From Zoogloea oleivorans (lineage in GTDB: Bacteria > Pseudomonadota > Gammaproteobacteria > Burkholderiales > Rhodocyclaceae), in assembly GCA_030157785.1 (NCBI GenBank), contig JAOAUC010000062.1:1-34572 (forward strand): a stretch of 34,572 nucleotides of DNA, given 5' to 3'. Within the stretch, counting starts at the first letter, position 1. The number at the start of each line of letters is the position of its first letter. Below the pieces are notes generated by a model, which ran no database searches, was not told the DNA's origin, and saw only the letters and a list, made by a program, of their open reading frames with translations. Shown here in pieces: positions 8,529 to 16,780 of the stretch. A program made the translations under genes and the position numbers.

Positions 8529-8533
8529 AGGCA

Positions 8534-9013
8534 TTACCGTGCCTGAGCAGCCAGGCGTTCCACGCCATTGACCTTCGTCCCCGCGCCAAGCCCCTTCTGC
8601 CTGAACCAGCCGAGGTTCATCTCCAGCGCAAAGCGGGCCGGGCCGGCGGCGCAATGGTTGTCCTCGGTCTGGGGCTGCATGTCTTCCACGTTGAGAATGC
8701 GCCCCTGCTCGTCCATGAAGGCCACCGACAGGGGCAACAGCGTGTTCTTCATCCACATGCAGTGCCGCTGCTGCTCGGTGAACACGAAGAGCATGCCGTG
8801 GTTCGGTGGCATGTTGCGACGCTGCATCAGCCCGACCATCCGGTTGTCCTGGCTGGCGGCAACTTCGGCTTCGATGCGGTACATGCCGACACTGAGTTCA
8901 GTCCTGGGCATCTGGCTATCGGCGAGGGCCGGAACGGCAGCAGCCACGAGCACACCGGCGCAGGCGACGCGAAGGAAAGGGAGGCAGGAAATCATGTACA
9001 TGGCGGAAAACAT
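8534..9013 (-). CDS. DUF192 family secreted protein
   Basis: Small periplasmic or secreted protein of unknown function. From ATG 9013 the product is 159 residues. A signal peptide ending ALA^DS (about residue 31) is followed by one DUF192 domain (about 37-155). Family motifs are visible: VGLMQRRNMPPNHGMLFVF and CMWMKNTLLPLSVAF, then FALEMNLGWF near the end. Two later Met codons (9001 and 8995) are also possible starts with a cleaner signal peptide, and no strong ribosome binding site decides. A longer frame upstream would overlap rluE and is rejected. The family has a known fold but no established reaction. Confidence 0.85.
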   Translation of the reverse strand: MFSAMYMISCLPFLRVACAGVLVAAAVPALADSQMPRTELSVGMYRIEAEVAASQDNRMVGLMQRRNMPPNHGMLFVFTEQQRHCMWMKNTLLPLSVAFMDEQGRILNVEDMQPQTEDNHCAAGPARFALEMNLGWFRQKGLGAGTKVNGVERLAAQAR

Positions 9014-9038
9014 CGGCAAAAAGGATACGCCAACGACG

Positions 9039-9671
9039 CTAACACGAATTGCGGCCGTCGCGTGAGGGCAGCTTTCTGTGGGTCCGTCCCGCGCGCGGGG
9101 CTGCAGCGATGGCCGCTCCGCCCGCCGGGGCCGGGACTTCCTTCCAGGCGCCGGGCGACAGCCCTTCCAGCGTCCACTCGCCAATACGGGCGCGAATCAG
9201 CCGCAGGGTCGGAAAGCCCACCTTGGCGGTCATCCGCCTCACCTGACGGTTCTTGCCCTCGCGCAGCACGATCTCGACCCAGCTGGTGGGAATCGACTTG
9301 CGTTCGCGGATCGGCGGATTGCGCGGCCACAGCCAGGCCGGCTCATCGATCAGACGCGCTTCGCAAGGCTTGGTAACGAAATCCCCCAGGTCGAGGCCCC
9401 CCGCCCGCAAACGGGCCAGGGCCGCGTCGTCGGCACTGCCCTCAACCTGCACCACGTAAGTCTTGGGCAGCTTGTGCTGCGGGTCGGCAATGCGCTTCTG
9501 CAGCAGGCCATCGTCGGTCAGCACCAGCAGGCCCTCGCTGTCCGCATCGAGGCGGCCGGCGGCATATACACCGGGCACCGGGATAAACTCGGCAAGAGTC
9601 TGCTTGCCGGCCTCGCCAGTGAACTGGCATAGCACACCAAAAGGTTTGTTGAACAGGATCAGTTTGCTCAC
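9039..9671 (-). CDS. rluE: 23S rRNA pseudouridine synthase, RluE-like
   Basis: Member of the RsuA/RluB/E/F group that isomerises uridine in rRNA; RluE targets 23S U2457 in E. coli. The GTG start at 9671 is chosen because GGAG lies seven bases upstream and the protein then begins [12 protein letters not shown], as in known RluE. No S4 domain is present, which fits RluE rather than RluB or RluF. The catalytic Asp is in [11 protein letters not shown]. The [19 protein letters not shown] and [20 protein letters not shown] segments agree closely with E. coli RluE from memory. Length is 210 residues with an Ala-rich tail. DesA lies upstream, separated by a hairpin. Confidence 0.88.
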   Translation of the reverse strand: MSKLILFNKPFGVLCQFTGEAGKQTLAEFIPVPGVYAAGRLDADSEGLLVLTDDGLLQKRIADPQHKLPKTYVVQVEGSADDAALARLRAGGLDLGDFVTKPCEARLIDEPAWLWPRNPPIRERKSIPTSWVEIVLREGKNRQVRRMTAKVGFPTLRLIRARIGEWTLEGLSPGAWKEVPAPAGGAAIAAAPRAGRTHRKLPSRDGRNSC

Positions 9672-9690
9672 AGGACAGCTCCAGAAGCGA

Positions 9691-9715
9691 CAAACCCGCC
9701 TGGCGGGCGGGTTTG
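9691..9715 (-). terminator. Hairpin between the desaturase gene and rluE
   Basis: CAAACCCGCC (9691-9700) and GGCGGGTTTG (9706-9715) form a perfect ten-base-pair stem with a five-base loop. On the - strand the right arm ends in TTTG, so it looks like a weak intrinsic terminator after the desaturase gene, before the rluE ribosome binding site. Confidence 0.65.
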
Positions 9716-9738
9716 CAGGGCAGGTCGTAAAACGGGAC

Positions 9739-10911
9739 TCAGACCGCGTAGCGCCGCAGACGCAGGGAGAAATCCTCCAGCTGCTGGATGCCACTCTTCT
9801 CGGCGCGGGTAATCCAGTCCTGCAACTGCTGCAGGAGCTGCTCGCGGCTGGCCGTGGAGCGGGCCCACAGGGCGGTGAGTTCCTGGCGCATGGTGACCAC
9901 GGTTTCGAGGCGCTTGTTCATTTGAAGGAGCGAGGCCAGGCGCTTCTTCTCCTCGGCACACAGTTCACTCTCTTCGGCTGCCAGCCAGCGGCGCAGCTCC
10001 TTGACGCTGGGCTTGTCGCCGGACTGGGCCTTGATGGCCGCGAACTCTTCCTGGGCGATGGCCTTGAGGGACTGCACGTAGCGGGTCATCACGTCGTAGC
10101 GGCAGGTAATGACGGCCTGCAGCGTGTCGAAGTCGGCCCGGGCCTTGGCCGCACCGAACTTGGGCGTCGGGATGGTCTTCTTGACCCGCGCCAGGCCAAG
10201 GATTTCGAGGATCCGGATGTACATCCAGCCAATGTCGAACTCGTACCATTGAGCCGACAGCTTGGCCGAGGTGGCGAAGGAGTGGTGATTGTTGTGCAGC
10301 TCTTCACCGCCGATGAGGATGCCCCACGGGAAGAGGTTGGTCGAGGCATCGGCGCAGTTGTAGTTGCGATAGCCCCAGAAATGCCCCAGGCCGTTGATAA
10401 CGCCAGCCGCCCAGAAGGGGATCCAGGCGATCTGCACGACCCAGATCAGCGCGCCCGGCCAGATGCCGAAGAGCAGCAGATCGACGGCCAGCATGATGAC
10501 GATGCCGAACTTGGGGAAAGCCGACAGGATGTTGCGCTCAATCCAGTCATTCGGTGTGCCGTGGCCATAACGCTCGACGGTTTCGCGATTCTTGGCTTCC
10601 TTGACGTACAGGAGGACGCCGGTCCACAAGACCTTGTTGATACCGAAGATCTGCGGGCTGTGCGGATCTTCCGGGGTCTCACACTTGGCGTGATGCTTGC
10701 GGTGGATCGCCGCCCACTCCTTGGTGACCATGCCGGTGGTCAGCCACAGCCAGAAACGGAAGAACAGGGACGGCAGCGCGTGCAGGTCGAGTGCCCGGTG
10801 CGCCTGGTGGCGATGCAGGAAAATGGTGACGGAGGCGATGGTCACGTGCGTCATCGCGAGAGTGGTGAGGACATAGCCCCACCACGGAAGATCAAGCAGT
10901 CCGGAAAACAT
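9739..10911 (-). CDS. Acyl-CoA/fatty acid desaturase (DesA type) with C-terminal extension
   Basis: Membrane di-iron enzyme expected to introduce a delta-9 type double bond into acyl chains. The three histidine boxes are clear: HRHQAH (33-38), HRKHH (70-74) and ELHNNHH (204-210). Hydrophobic segments lie at about 10-31, 47-62, 133-152 and 155-175. Length is 390 residues, about 120 longer than the catalytic core needs. The tail (about 255-390) is charged and predicted to be helical. Its last 50 residues, with [10 protein letters not shown] and [18 protein letters not shown], resemble the C-terminal end of some ISL3-type transposases as I remember them. The ATG at 10911 has AAGGA about 13 bases upstream. 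Confidence 0.9.
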   Translation of the reverse strand: MFSGLLDLPWWGYVLTTLAMTHVTIASVTIFLHRHQAHRALDLHALPSLFFRFWLWLTTGMVTKEWAAIHRKHHAKCETPEDPHSPQIFGINKVLWTGVLLYVKEAKNRETVERYGHGTPNDWIERNILSAFPKFGIVIMLAVDLLLFGIWPGALIWVVQIAWIPFWAAGVINGLGHFWGYRNYNCADASTNLFPWGILIGGEELHNNHHSFATSAKLSAQWYEFDIGWMYIRILEILGLARVKKTIPTPKFGAAKARADFDTLQAVITCRYDVMTRYVQSLKAIAQEEFAAIKAQSGDKPSVKELRRWLAAEESELCAEEKKRLASLLQMNKRLETVVTMRQELTALWARSTASREQLLQQLQDWITRAEKSGIQQLEDFSLRLRRYAV

Positions 10912-11016
10912 CAGGCCTAGCGTCCTTGATTGAAGAGTGGGCGGATTCTAGTCGAGCGCCCTACCCAAACCAAGGAAAGCGCGCAAATAGCGGGTGCAGG
11001 GGCGTCCGGGCCGGAA

Positions 11017-12348
11017 TTACTGTGGCACTGCGGATACACCTGCGCCTTCCTTGCTTATCGGCAGCACCGCGGCAGGGTTGAGGATTCGCACCTCGCGCTG
11101 GGGAAAGGGAAGTTCGATACCCTCCTCCTTGAAGCGCCGCCAGACTTCCAGATTAATTGCCGAACGGATACCGAGGGTGCCCTCTGTCGGATCGCGAATC
11201 CAGAAACCCAACTGCAGGTTGATGCCATTATCGCCGAAGGCTTCGACAAACGCGCCCGGGGCCGGATCTTCCATGACCCGCGGCTGCGCACTGGCCGCGG
11301 CGACAAGAATCGCCATAGCTTTCTCCAGATCGCTGACATAGCTCACCTGGATCGGCAGCGAGATGCGTACCTTCGGATCGGTGAAGGTTTCGTTCTGCAC
11401 CACCGAGCCCACCAGAGTTTCGTTGGGCACGATGGACTCGATGCCGGTCATGCCCTTGAGCACCGTGTAGCGGGTGGTGATCTGGCTGACGATGCCGCGC
11501 TCGTTGCCCACCGAAATCAAATTGCCCATGCGGATCGAGCGGTCGAGCAGCAGGATGAAGCCCGACACGTAGTTGGCGGCGATCTTCTGCATGCCAAAAC
11601 CCAGGCCGACGCCCAACGCCCCGCCGAACACCGACAGGGCGGTCAGGTCGATGCCCACCAGCGGCAGGCCGAGGGTCACCGCCAGCACCAGCAACAGGGC
11701 CTTGGACAGGCGCGCGAACACCAGCTTCATGTTGGGGTCGAGCCCCTCGGTGCGCATCAGCCGGCTCTCGATGGCGCCGGCGATCCACAGGGCCACCAGC
11801 ACCGTCACCAGCACCGTCAGGATGCCCTGCAAAAGCATCCACAGATTGAGCTTGGCCTTGCCGATGCTGAAGCCGATCTGCTCGAGGCCGTCGATGACCG
11901 TCGGCAGCACACCGGTGATATGCAGAGCCACCACCACCCACGCCGCGGTAGCAAAGAACTTCTCGAAAGTGGTCAGCCAGCCGGCCTGCGGAAAGGCCCG
12001 CTTGAGGGCATGCACGGTCAGGCGGATACCCGCCATCGCCAGCAACAGGGGCGCAGCCAGCTTGAATAGATTGACGTGGTGCCAATGGCTGAGAATGCTG
12101 CGCGCCACCATCACGATGACCAGCGCCACGAGCGGAAAAACCACCCGGCGCAGGCCCTCCTCGCCACCGCCCTTGGTCAGCGCAGGGTTGGCCTCGCGGC
12201 GCCGGTGGATCATCAGCCGGATACGGCGGGAAATCACACTGGCAACGATCAGGCAGACAACCAGCACGCCCACCTGCCAGAGCATGTCGGGCTTCTGGCT
12301 GTCCTGCCAGAGGTCAATCAGGAGTTGCGCGATCTGATTCTCTTCCAC
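11017..12348 (-). CDS. MscS-family mechanosensitive ion channel
   Basis: Inner-membrane channel expected to release solutes on hypo-osmotic shock. The GTG start at 12348 has a strong GAGGAAAG ribosome binding site and gives 443 residues. About seven hydrophobic segments precede or include the pore helix at about 236-270 (SVFGGALGVGLGFGMQKIAANY, with the Gly/Ala packing pattern of MscS). The cytoplasmic beta domain follows, with DRSIRMGNLISVGNERGIVSQI and the TRYTVL segment typical of the family. It has more N-terminal helices than minimal MscS, closer to the medium-size YnaI/YbdG-type proteins. The start overlaps the upstream PLD gene by 35 bases. Confidence 0.92.
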   Translation of the reverse strand: MEENQIAQLLIDLWQDSQKPDMLWQVGVLVVCLIVASVISRRIRLMIHRRREANPALTKGGGEEGLRRVVFPLVALVIVMVARSILSHWHHVNLFKLAAPLLLAMAGIRLTVHALKRAFPQAGWLTTFEKFFATAAWVVVALHITGVLPTVIDGLEQIGFSIGKAKLNLWMLLQGILTVLVTVLVALWIAGAIESRLMRTEGLDPNMKLVFARLSKALLLVLAVTLGLPLVGIDLTALSVFGGALGVGLGFGMQKIAANYVSGFILLLDRSIRMGNLISVGNERGIVSQITTRYTVLKGMTGIESIVPNETLVGSVVQNETFTDPKVRISLPIQVSYVSDLEKAMAILVAAASAQPRVMEDPAPGAFVEAFGDNGINLQLGFWIRDPTEGTLGIRSAINLEVWRRFKEEGIELPFPQREVRILNPAAVLPISKEGAGVSAVPQ

Positions 12349-12946
12349 TTTCTTTCCTCTTCCGTCCGGGCAGCTCGTCCAGGCTGTGCAGGAGCCGGGC
12401 TTCGGCCCGGTGCTGCTGCCAGTTGTCCAGGTAGATCTTCACCAGCGCCGGATTGCCGCGCAGGATCATCAGGTTCTCGGCATTGGTGAGCCGCGCTGCA
12501 CGGGTGAAATTGTAGGAGCCGGTGGCCACAGCGCCGCGGCTTGATGCCGGATCGAAGATCATCACCTTGTTGTGGGCGATGTTGTAGCGGGTCTCGACTG
12601 CGACCGGAATGCCCGCCGCCATCAATTCCGGCAGCACACTGGGCGAGGCCGGCCGGTTCATCTCCGCATCCAGCAGCACTTCCACGCGCACCCCGCGCCG
12701 ATGAGCCTCGATGAGGCCGCGCAGCAAGGGCTTGCTGGTGAACAGATAGGCCTGCACGAGGATTCGCTCACGCGCATCGCCGATGGCCCGCAGCAGGGCC
12801 GCTTCCGGATCGTTATCCGGCGAGAAGGCGATTTCGATGTTGCCACGGGCTGCCACGGTGACGGATGGATCCGGCGCATAAACGGCCCCGACCCCACCCG
12901 CCATCATCAGTGCCAGGCCTGCGAGCAGCAGGCGCAGCACGCTCAT
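12314..12946 (-). CDS. Secreted phospholipase D/nuclease-like protein (single HKD motif)
   Basis: Phospholipase D superfamily member, probably a Nuc-type hydrolase acting on phosphodiester bonds and possibly a dimer, since only one HKD motif is present. The 210 residues start with a signal peptide (about 1-22, MSVLRLLLAGLALMMAGGVGA), so a periplasmic or secreted location is likely. The motif is H125-N-K127-x4-D132 followed by GSYNFT (143-148) and N155AEN. ATG 12946 overlaps the stop of the RsmB-like gene as ATGA, and the 3' end overlaps the mscS start by 35 bases, so three unrelated functions are tightly linked. The C-terminal tail is rich in charged residues. The substrate (DNA or lipid) cannot be told from sequence. 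Confidence 0.88.
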   Translation of the reverse strand: MSVLRLLLAGLALMMAGGVGAVYAPDPSVTVAARGNIEIAFSPDNDPEAALLRAIGDARERILVQAYLFTSKPLLRGLIEAHRRGVRVEVLLDAEMNRPASPSVLPELMAAGIPVAVETRYNIAHNKVMIFDPASSRGAVATGSYNFTRAARLTNAENLMILRGNPALVKIYLDNWQQHRAEARLLHSLDELPGRKRKESGRESDRATPD

Positions 12947-14208
12947 CCGGCCTTGCGTTCCAGCACTGCGGCAAAGAAGCCGTCTGTGTCGTGGGCAGCC
13001 GGAGTCAGGCGCAGCTGTTCACCGCAGGCCACCACGATGCCCTGCTTGGCGAGCACTTCTTCGGCGCTGATCTGGGTGAAGTTTTCATTGCCGGCCAGGA
13101 AGGCTGCGACGATCGCTTCGTTTTCTTCGGGCAGCAGGCTGCAAGTGGCGTAGACCAGACGGCCACCCGGCTTGACCAGACGGGCCGCGCTGGCCAGGAT
13201 CGCGGCCTGCTTGACGGTCAGTTCGGCGAGGGCCTCGGGGCTCTGGCGCCACTTGATATCCGGGTTGCGGCGCAGGGTGCCGAGTCCGCTGCACGGGGCA
13301 TCCACCAACACACGGTCGATCTTGCCAGCCAGGCGCTTGACGCGGGGATCGTTCTCGCTGGCGATGACTACCGGGTGAATGTTCGACAGGCCGGAACGGG
13401 CCATGCGCGGCTTGAGCTTGGACAGGCGCTTGTCGGACACGTCGAAGGCGTACAGGCGACCGGAGTTGCGCATCAGGGCACCAAGCAGCAGCGTCTTGCC
13501 ACCGGCACCGGCACAGAAGTCCACCACCATCTCGCCACGCTTGGGCTGGAGCAGGAAGCCCAACAACTGACTGCCTTCGTCCTGAACCTCAAAGCTGCCA
13601 TCGAGAAACTGCGGGTGCTTCTGCAGGGCCGGCTTGGTTTCCAGGCGAATGGCCAGCGGCGAATAACGGCCGGCGGCGCAGGCGATGCCTTCGGCCTTCA
13701 GCTGTTCGATGAGCACATCCCGTTCGATCTTGAGAGGATTGACGCGCAGATCGAGTGGTGCCGGGCGGTTGAGGCTCTGGGCCAGGGTCAGGACCTGCTC
13801 CGGACTGAGCGTGGCGAGCAGGCGCTCGGCCAGCCAGTCGGGCATGTCGGCGGATTCGGCAAGGCTCAACTCGCCCATCTCGCGGCCCTTCACTGCGGTG
13901 AAGAAGTCGGTATCACGGCCGTGCAGTCCATCGCCAAGCTGGCGCAGGGTGGTGCCTTCGACACGGGCCAGCCACGCCAGTACCAGATGGCGGGTGGAGC
14001 TCTCCGGCACGCACATGCGCTCGAGGGTGCGCTTGCGGCGCAGCACGCCGTACACGGCCTCGGCGACGAAGGCCCGGTCGCGGGCTCCGAGCTCGTCACG
14101 CAGATCGCGGAAGTAGCGCGACAGCACCGAGTCGGCGGGATAGTCGAAACGCAGGATGGAGCGGAGGGCCTGGCTGGCGGAGTTGATCTGGGCGGCGGTA
14201 ATGGTCAT
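12943..14208 (-). CDS. RsmB/NOP family RNA cytosine-C5 methyltransferase
   Basis: SAM-dependent enzyme that methylates cytosine C5 in RNA. The 421 residues comprise an N-terminal NusB-like helical region (about 1-135) and a Rossmann methyltransferase domain. Motif I is DFCAGAGGKT (230-239), motif IV is DAPCSGLGTLRRNPD with C306, and motif VI YATCSLLPEEN carries the catalytic C356. Architecture and length fit RsmB (16S m5C967). However, the purN/DUF3108 context suggests it may be a second RsmB-like paralogue whose target is not proven, so no symbol is given. An intrinsic terminator sits only 15 bases before the ATG. Confidence 0.9.
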   Translation of the reverse strand: MTITAAQINSASQALRSILRFDYPADSVLSRYFRDLRDELGARDRAFVAEAVYGVLRRKRTLERMCVPESSTRHLVLAWLARVEGTTLRQLGDGLHGRDTDFFTAVKGREMGELSLAESADMPDWLAERLLATLSPEQVLTLAQSLNRPAPLDLRVNPLKIERDVLIEQLKAEGIACAAGRYSPLAIRLETKPALQKHPQFLDGSFEVQDEGSQLLGFLLQPKRGEMVVDFCAGAGGKTLLLGALMRNSGRLYAFDVSDKRLSKLKPRMARSGLSNIHPVVIASENDPRVKRLAGKIDRVLVDAPCSGLGTLRRNPDIKWRQSPEALAELTVKQAAILASAARLVKPGGRLVYATCSLLPEENEAIVAAFLAGNENFTQISAEEVLAKQGIVVACGEQLRLTPAAHDTDGFFAAVLERKAG

Positions 14209-14222
14209 GGAAATCCGATACT

Positions 14223-14253
14223 GAAAAAACGGCCGGACGCAGGCGCGCCCGGC
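14223..14253 (-). terminator. Intrinsic terminator after the DUF3108 gene
   Basis: On the - strand GCCGGGCG (14253-14246) and CGTCCGGC (14239-14232) pair over eight positions with one G-T wobble and a six-base loop, followed by CGTTTTTT (T-run at 14229-14224). It lies between the DUF3108 stop at 14269 and the RsmB-like start at 14208, so it could act as an attenuator as well as a terminator. Confidence 0.75.
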
Positions 14254-14268
14254 GGAATGCGGTGGAGT

Positions 14269-15402
14269 TTACTTCGGCGACGGGCTGCCGAGGTCAACGC
14301 CGGTGGCGACCTGGTCGAGCACATCGCCATTCTTGTCGGTGATTTTGAGGCGCACCGGCAGGTTCGCGTAATCGCGGGCGAGCCAGATATCAATCTTCAA
14401 TTCGCCCCGATGACCGCTGCTGCCCAGATGGTAGGCGGAAACCTTGCCGGCGGGCACCTCGATTTCCTCAATACCGAGGTTCTCGATGACCGAGCGCACC
14501 GCGCTCTTGCCGGTCACCACCAGCAGTTCGGCGCGCAGCGGGCCTTCCGGCTGGAGGGCCAGATGGTGCATGAGCGAGAGCACGTCCTGGTCGCCCTCGG
14601 CGAGGGAGAACTCCCGCCGCCGCTCGCCGGCAACGAGCACGACCTGGGCGGTGGACCAGTCGAAATCGGCCCGCTCTTTTACTTTGCCATCCCGCTCGAC
14701 GGTGAACTTTTCGGGCATCAGGCCTTTCGGGCCAATGCGGCCCTCGCTGCGCTGGACCATCCTGAAAGGCTTCAGCAGGCCGACGAGGCCGGAGGTTTCG
14801 ATGACCGTCTCCATGGAGTAGTGCGTCTCGTCGTGGGTCCAGGCGTGGGTGGTGCGACCGATGATGAAGTTTTGTTCACCACGGATCACGTTGTACTGGA
14901 CCTTGCCCGACGCCGCCCACAGCTCGGCGAAGCCGGGCCCGCTGGCCTTGGTGGAGCCCTTGTCGGCGGCCGAATCGGCGCTGGCGGGCTGCTCGCTGGA
15001 CGGCGCGCTGTCCTTGCCGTCCCCCTCACTGCCGGCGACGGATGGATCCGGCGCCGGACCCACCTCCGGCCCCGTGGCCACCTGTGGCTCGGCCGGACGA
15101 GCGGGTTTGCGGGGTTTGGGACGTGGCCGGGGCGGCGGCGCATCGCCCAGCACCGCACGCTTCTCGTCGGGCTGGCGCAGGCTCGGTTTCGGGAGCGGCG
15201 TCAGACGGGCGTCGAGGGGAGGCAGCACGCTGGCGTCTTCGGTCGGCAGGCGCCACGAGGGGGCCATCAGGACGAAGAGGTGCACCACCGCCGACACCGC
15301 AATGGCGATGGTGAGGCTGCGATTGCGGCCGCGGCTTGCGGCCACGGGCGCGTCAGGCCTCGACAGGCGGCACCGTCCAGCCGGCCGGACCGGCCGTTTC
15401 AT
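14269..15402 (-). CDS. DUF3108 domain protein with N-terminal membrane anchor
   Basis: Protein of unknown function, expected to be anchored in the inner membrane with its main domain in the periplasm. The 377 residues have a basic N-terminus, one membrane segment at about 29-47, a long Pro/Ala-rich linker (about 60-150) resembling TonB-type spacers, and a DUF3108 domain at about 165-375 (KVQYNVIRGEQNFIIGRTTH through DIWLARDYANLPVRLKI). The start at 15402 overlaps the purN end by 50 bases, and a GTG at 15345 is a possible later start. Its place next to purN and an RsmB-like gene is a conserved arrangement in betaproteobacteria as I remember it. Role unknown. Confidence 0.82.
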   Translation of the reverse strand: MKRPVRPAGRCRLSRPDAPVAASRGRNRSLTIAIAVSAVVHLFVLMAPSWRLPTEDASVLPPLDARLTPLPKPSLRQPDEKRAVLGDAPPPRPRPKPRKPARPAEPQVATGPEVGPAPDPSVAGSEGDGKDSAPSSEQPASADSAADKGSTKASGPGFAELWAASGKVQYNVIRGEQNFIIGRTTHAWTHDETHYSMETVIETSGLVGLLKPFRMVQRSEGRIGPKGLMPEKFTVERDGKVKERADFDWSTAQVVLVAGERRREFSLAEGDQDVLSLMHHLALQPEGPLRAELLVVTGKSAVRSVIENLGIEEIEVPAGKVSAYHLGSSGHRGELKIDIWLARDYANLPVRLKITDKNGDVLDQVATGVDLGSPSPK

Positions 15403-15997
15403 CGCGAACCTGGACGCGGCCCGCCTCGCTGAGGGTCAGGCGGCCTTCGACGAACCAGCGCACGGCTTGTGGGTAGATGCGGTGCTCCTGCACCAGGACA
15501 CGGGCCGACAGCGTGGCCTCGTCGTCACCGGGCAGCACGGGCACCACGGCCTGCACCACGATGGGCCCGCAATCGAGCGTCGGGGTCACGAAATGGACGG
15601 TGGTGCCATGTACCCGCACGCCCGCCTCCAGCGCCCGCTGGTGCGTGTGCAGGCCGGGGAAGGACGGCAGCAGGCTCGGATGAATATTGAGCAGGCGGCC
15701 GGCGTAGCGGTTCACGAACGCATCGGTAAGCACACGCATGAAACCCGCCAGCACGACCAGATCCGGCGCCAGCGCATCGATGGCCTCGGCCAGCGCAGCG
15801 TCGAAGGCTTCGCGGCTCGGATAGGCCTTGTGATCGACGACGATGGCCGGAATGGCATGGGCAGCGGCAAAGCCGAGCCCGGCCGCATCAGGCCGGTTGG
15901 CGATCACTGCGGCGATCCGTGCGCCGGGAATCTGCGCCCGCACAATGGCTTCCATGTTGCTGCCGCGGCCGGAAATCAGGATGACGATATTCTTCAT
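15353..15997 (-). CDS. purN: Phosphoribosylglycinamide formyltransferase
   Basis: Third step of purine biosynthesis: transfers a formyl group from 10-formyltetrahydrofolate to GAR in the cytoplasm. The 214 residues begin MKNIVILISGRGSNMEAI with the phosphate-binding SGRGSN loop (9-14). Catalytic residues N104, H106 (LNIHPSLLPSF) and D142 (LDCGPIV) are all present, equivalent to N106, H108 and D144 of E. coli. A perfect AAGGAGG lies six bases upstream of the ATG. It follows the DedA gene by nine bases and overlaps the DUF3108 gene, so the three are probably cotranscribed. Confidence 0.97.
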   Translation of the reverse strand: MKNIVILISGRGSNMEAIVRAQIPGARIAAVIANRPDAAGLGFAAAHAIPAIVVDHKAYPSREAFDAALAEAIDALAPDLVVLAGFMRVLTDAFVNRYAGRLLNIHPSLLPSFPGLHTHQRALEAGVRVHGTTVHFVTPTLDCGPIVVQAVVPVLPGDDEATLSARVLVQEHRIYPQAVRWFVEGRLTLSEAGRVQVRDETAGPAGWTVPPVEA

Positions 15998-16006
15998 GCC
16001 GCCTCC

Positions 16007-16651
16007 TTACAACGCCTGGGCGCGACGCCCGCGCAGCCATCCGATGGCTACCGGCAGCAGCGAGATGGCGATGATGCCGACGATGACCAGCGACAGGTTC
16101 TTCTTCACCTCCGGCAGGTTGCCGAAGCCATACCCCAGCCAGGTGAGGGAGAAAATCCAGATGAAGCCGCCCAGGAAATCGAGGGCCACGAAGCGCGGGT
16201 AAGTCATGCGCGCCACACCGGCCACGAAGGGCGCAAAGGTGCGCAGCAGTGGCAGAAAGCGCGCGATGATGATCGTCTTGCCGCCGTGGGACTCGAAATA
16301 CGAGTGGGTCTTGTCGAAAGCCTTGCGGTTGAAGAAACGGGAGTTTTCCCAGCGGAACACCTTGGGGCCGAGGTGGTGGCCGATCCAGTAATTCACGTTA
16401 TCGCCGAGCACCGCGGCGGTGAGCAGCACACCGCACAGCATCCAGATGTCCATGCCGCCGGTGGCCGCCAGCGCGCCGGCCACGAAAAGCAGGGAGTCGC
16501 CGGGCAGGAAGGGAAAAACCACCAGCCCGGTTTCGCAGAAGATGATCAGGAAGAGGATCGCGTAGATCCAGGTGCCGTACTGGGCGGTAAGGGCCGCGAG
16601 ATGCACATCGAGGTGCAGGACGATATCGACCAAAGCAGTGAGAAGTTCCAT
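16007..16651 (-). CDS. DedA family inner membrane protein
   Basis: DedA/SNARE-associated family protein. Characterised members act in undecaprenyl-phosphate or phospholipid recycling and membrane homeostasis. The ATG at 16651 gives 214 residues, the usual length, although the frame stays open further upstream. Family motifs are E40 and FLPGDSLLFVAGALA (48-62), and ARFLPLLRTFAPFVAGVARM (130-149), with the two conserved arginines at 131 and 137. Four to five hydrophobic segments are evident. The gene is divergent from the J-like gene, with 129 bases between them, and is followed closely by purN. Which DedA subgroup it belongs to is not clear. Confidence 0.92.
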   Translation of the reverse strand: MELLTALVDIVLHLDVHLAALTAQYGTWIYAILFLIIFCETGLVVFPFLPGDSLLFVAGALAATGGMDIWMLCGVLLTAAVLGDNVNYWIGHHLGPKVFRWENSRFFNRKAFDKTHSYFESHGGKTIIIARFLPLLRTFAPFVAGVARMTYPRFVALDFLGGFIWIFSLTWLGYGFGNLPEVKKNLSLVIVGIIAISLLPVAIGWLRGRRAQAL

Positions 16652-16780
16652 TGCCGCGCTGCAAAAAGTAGGAGCGTCATGATACCGGAGCCCGCGGGCG
16701 GGCGCTCGCGGGCGCATAATCCAAACGTGTCGCATCGCACCACCTGCGCCGTGCCCGCCCCCCGAAACCGGAGCCTTGCC
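16652..16780. promoter_or_regulatory. Divergent intergenic region between dedA-like and J-like genes
   Basis: This 129-base gap must carry promoters in both directions. A TATCAT (- strand, near 16680) and a CATAAT-like hexamer near 16716 on the + strand are possible -10 elements. No convincing -35 partner was found for either, so neither is asserted. The middle is very GC-rich, with a GCCCGCGGGC palindrome near 16690. Confidence 0.3.

Noticed and set aside
9463..10920. Long open + strand frame opposite the desaturase and rluE
   Set aside because: Shadow of real genes on the other strand; composition rich in Asp, Gly and Gln repeats without any motif.
12865..15432. Very long open frame on the + strand opposite the RsmB-like and DUF3108 genes
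   Set aside because: High-GC shadow: the - strand genes have full family motifs and catalytic residues, while this frame has none and is low-complexity.
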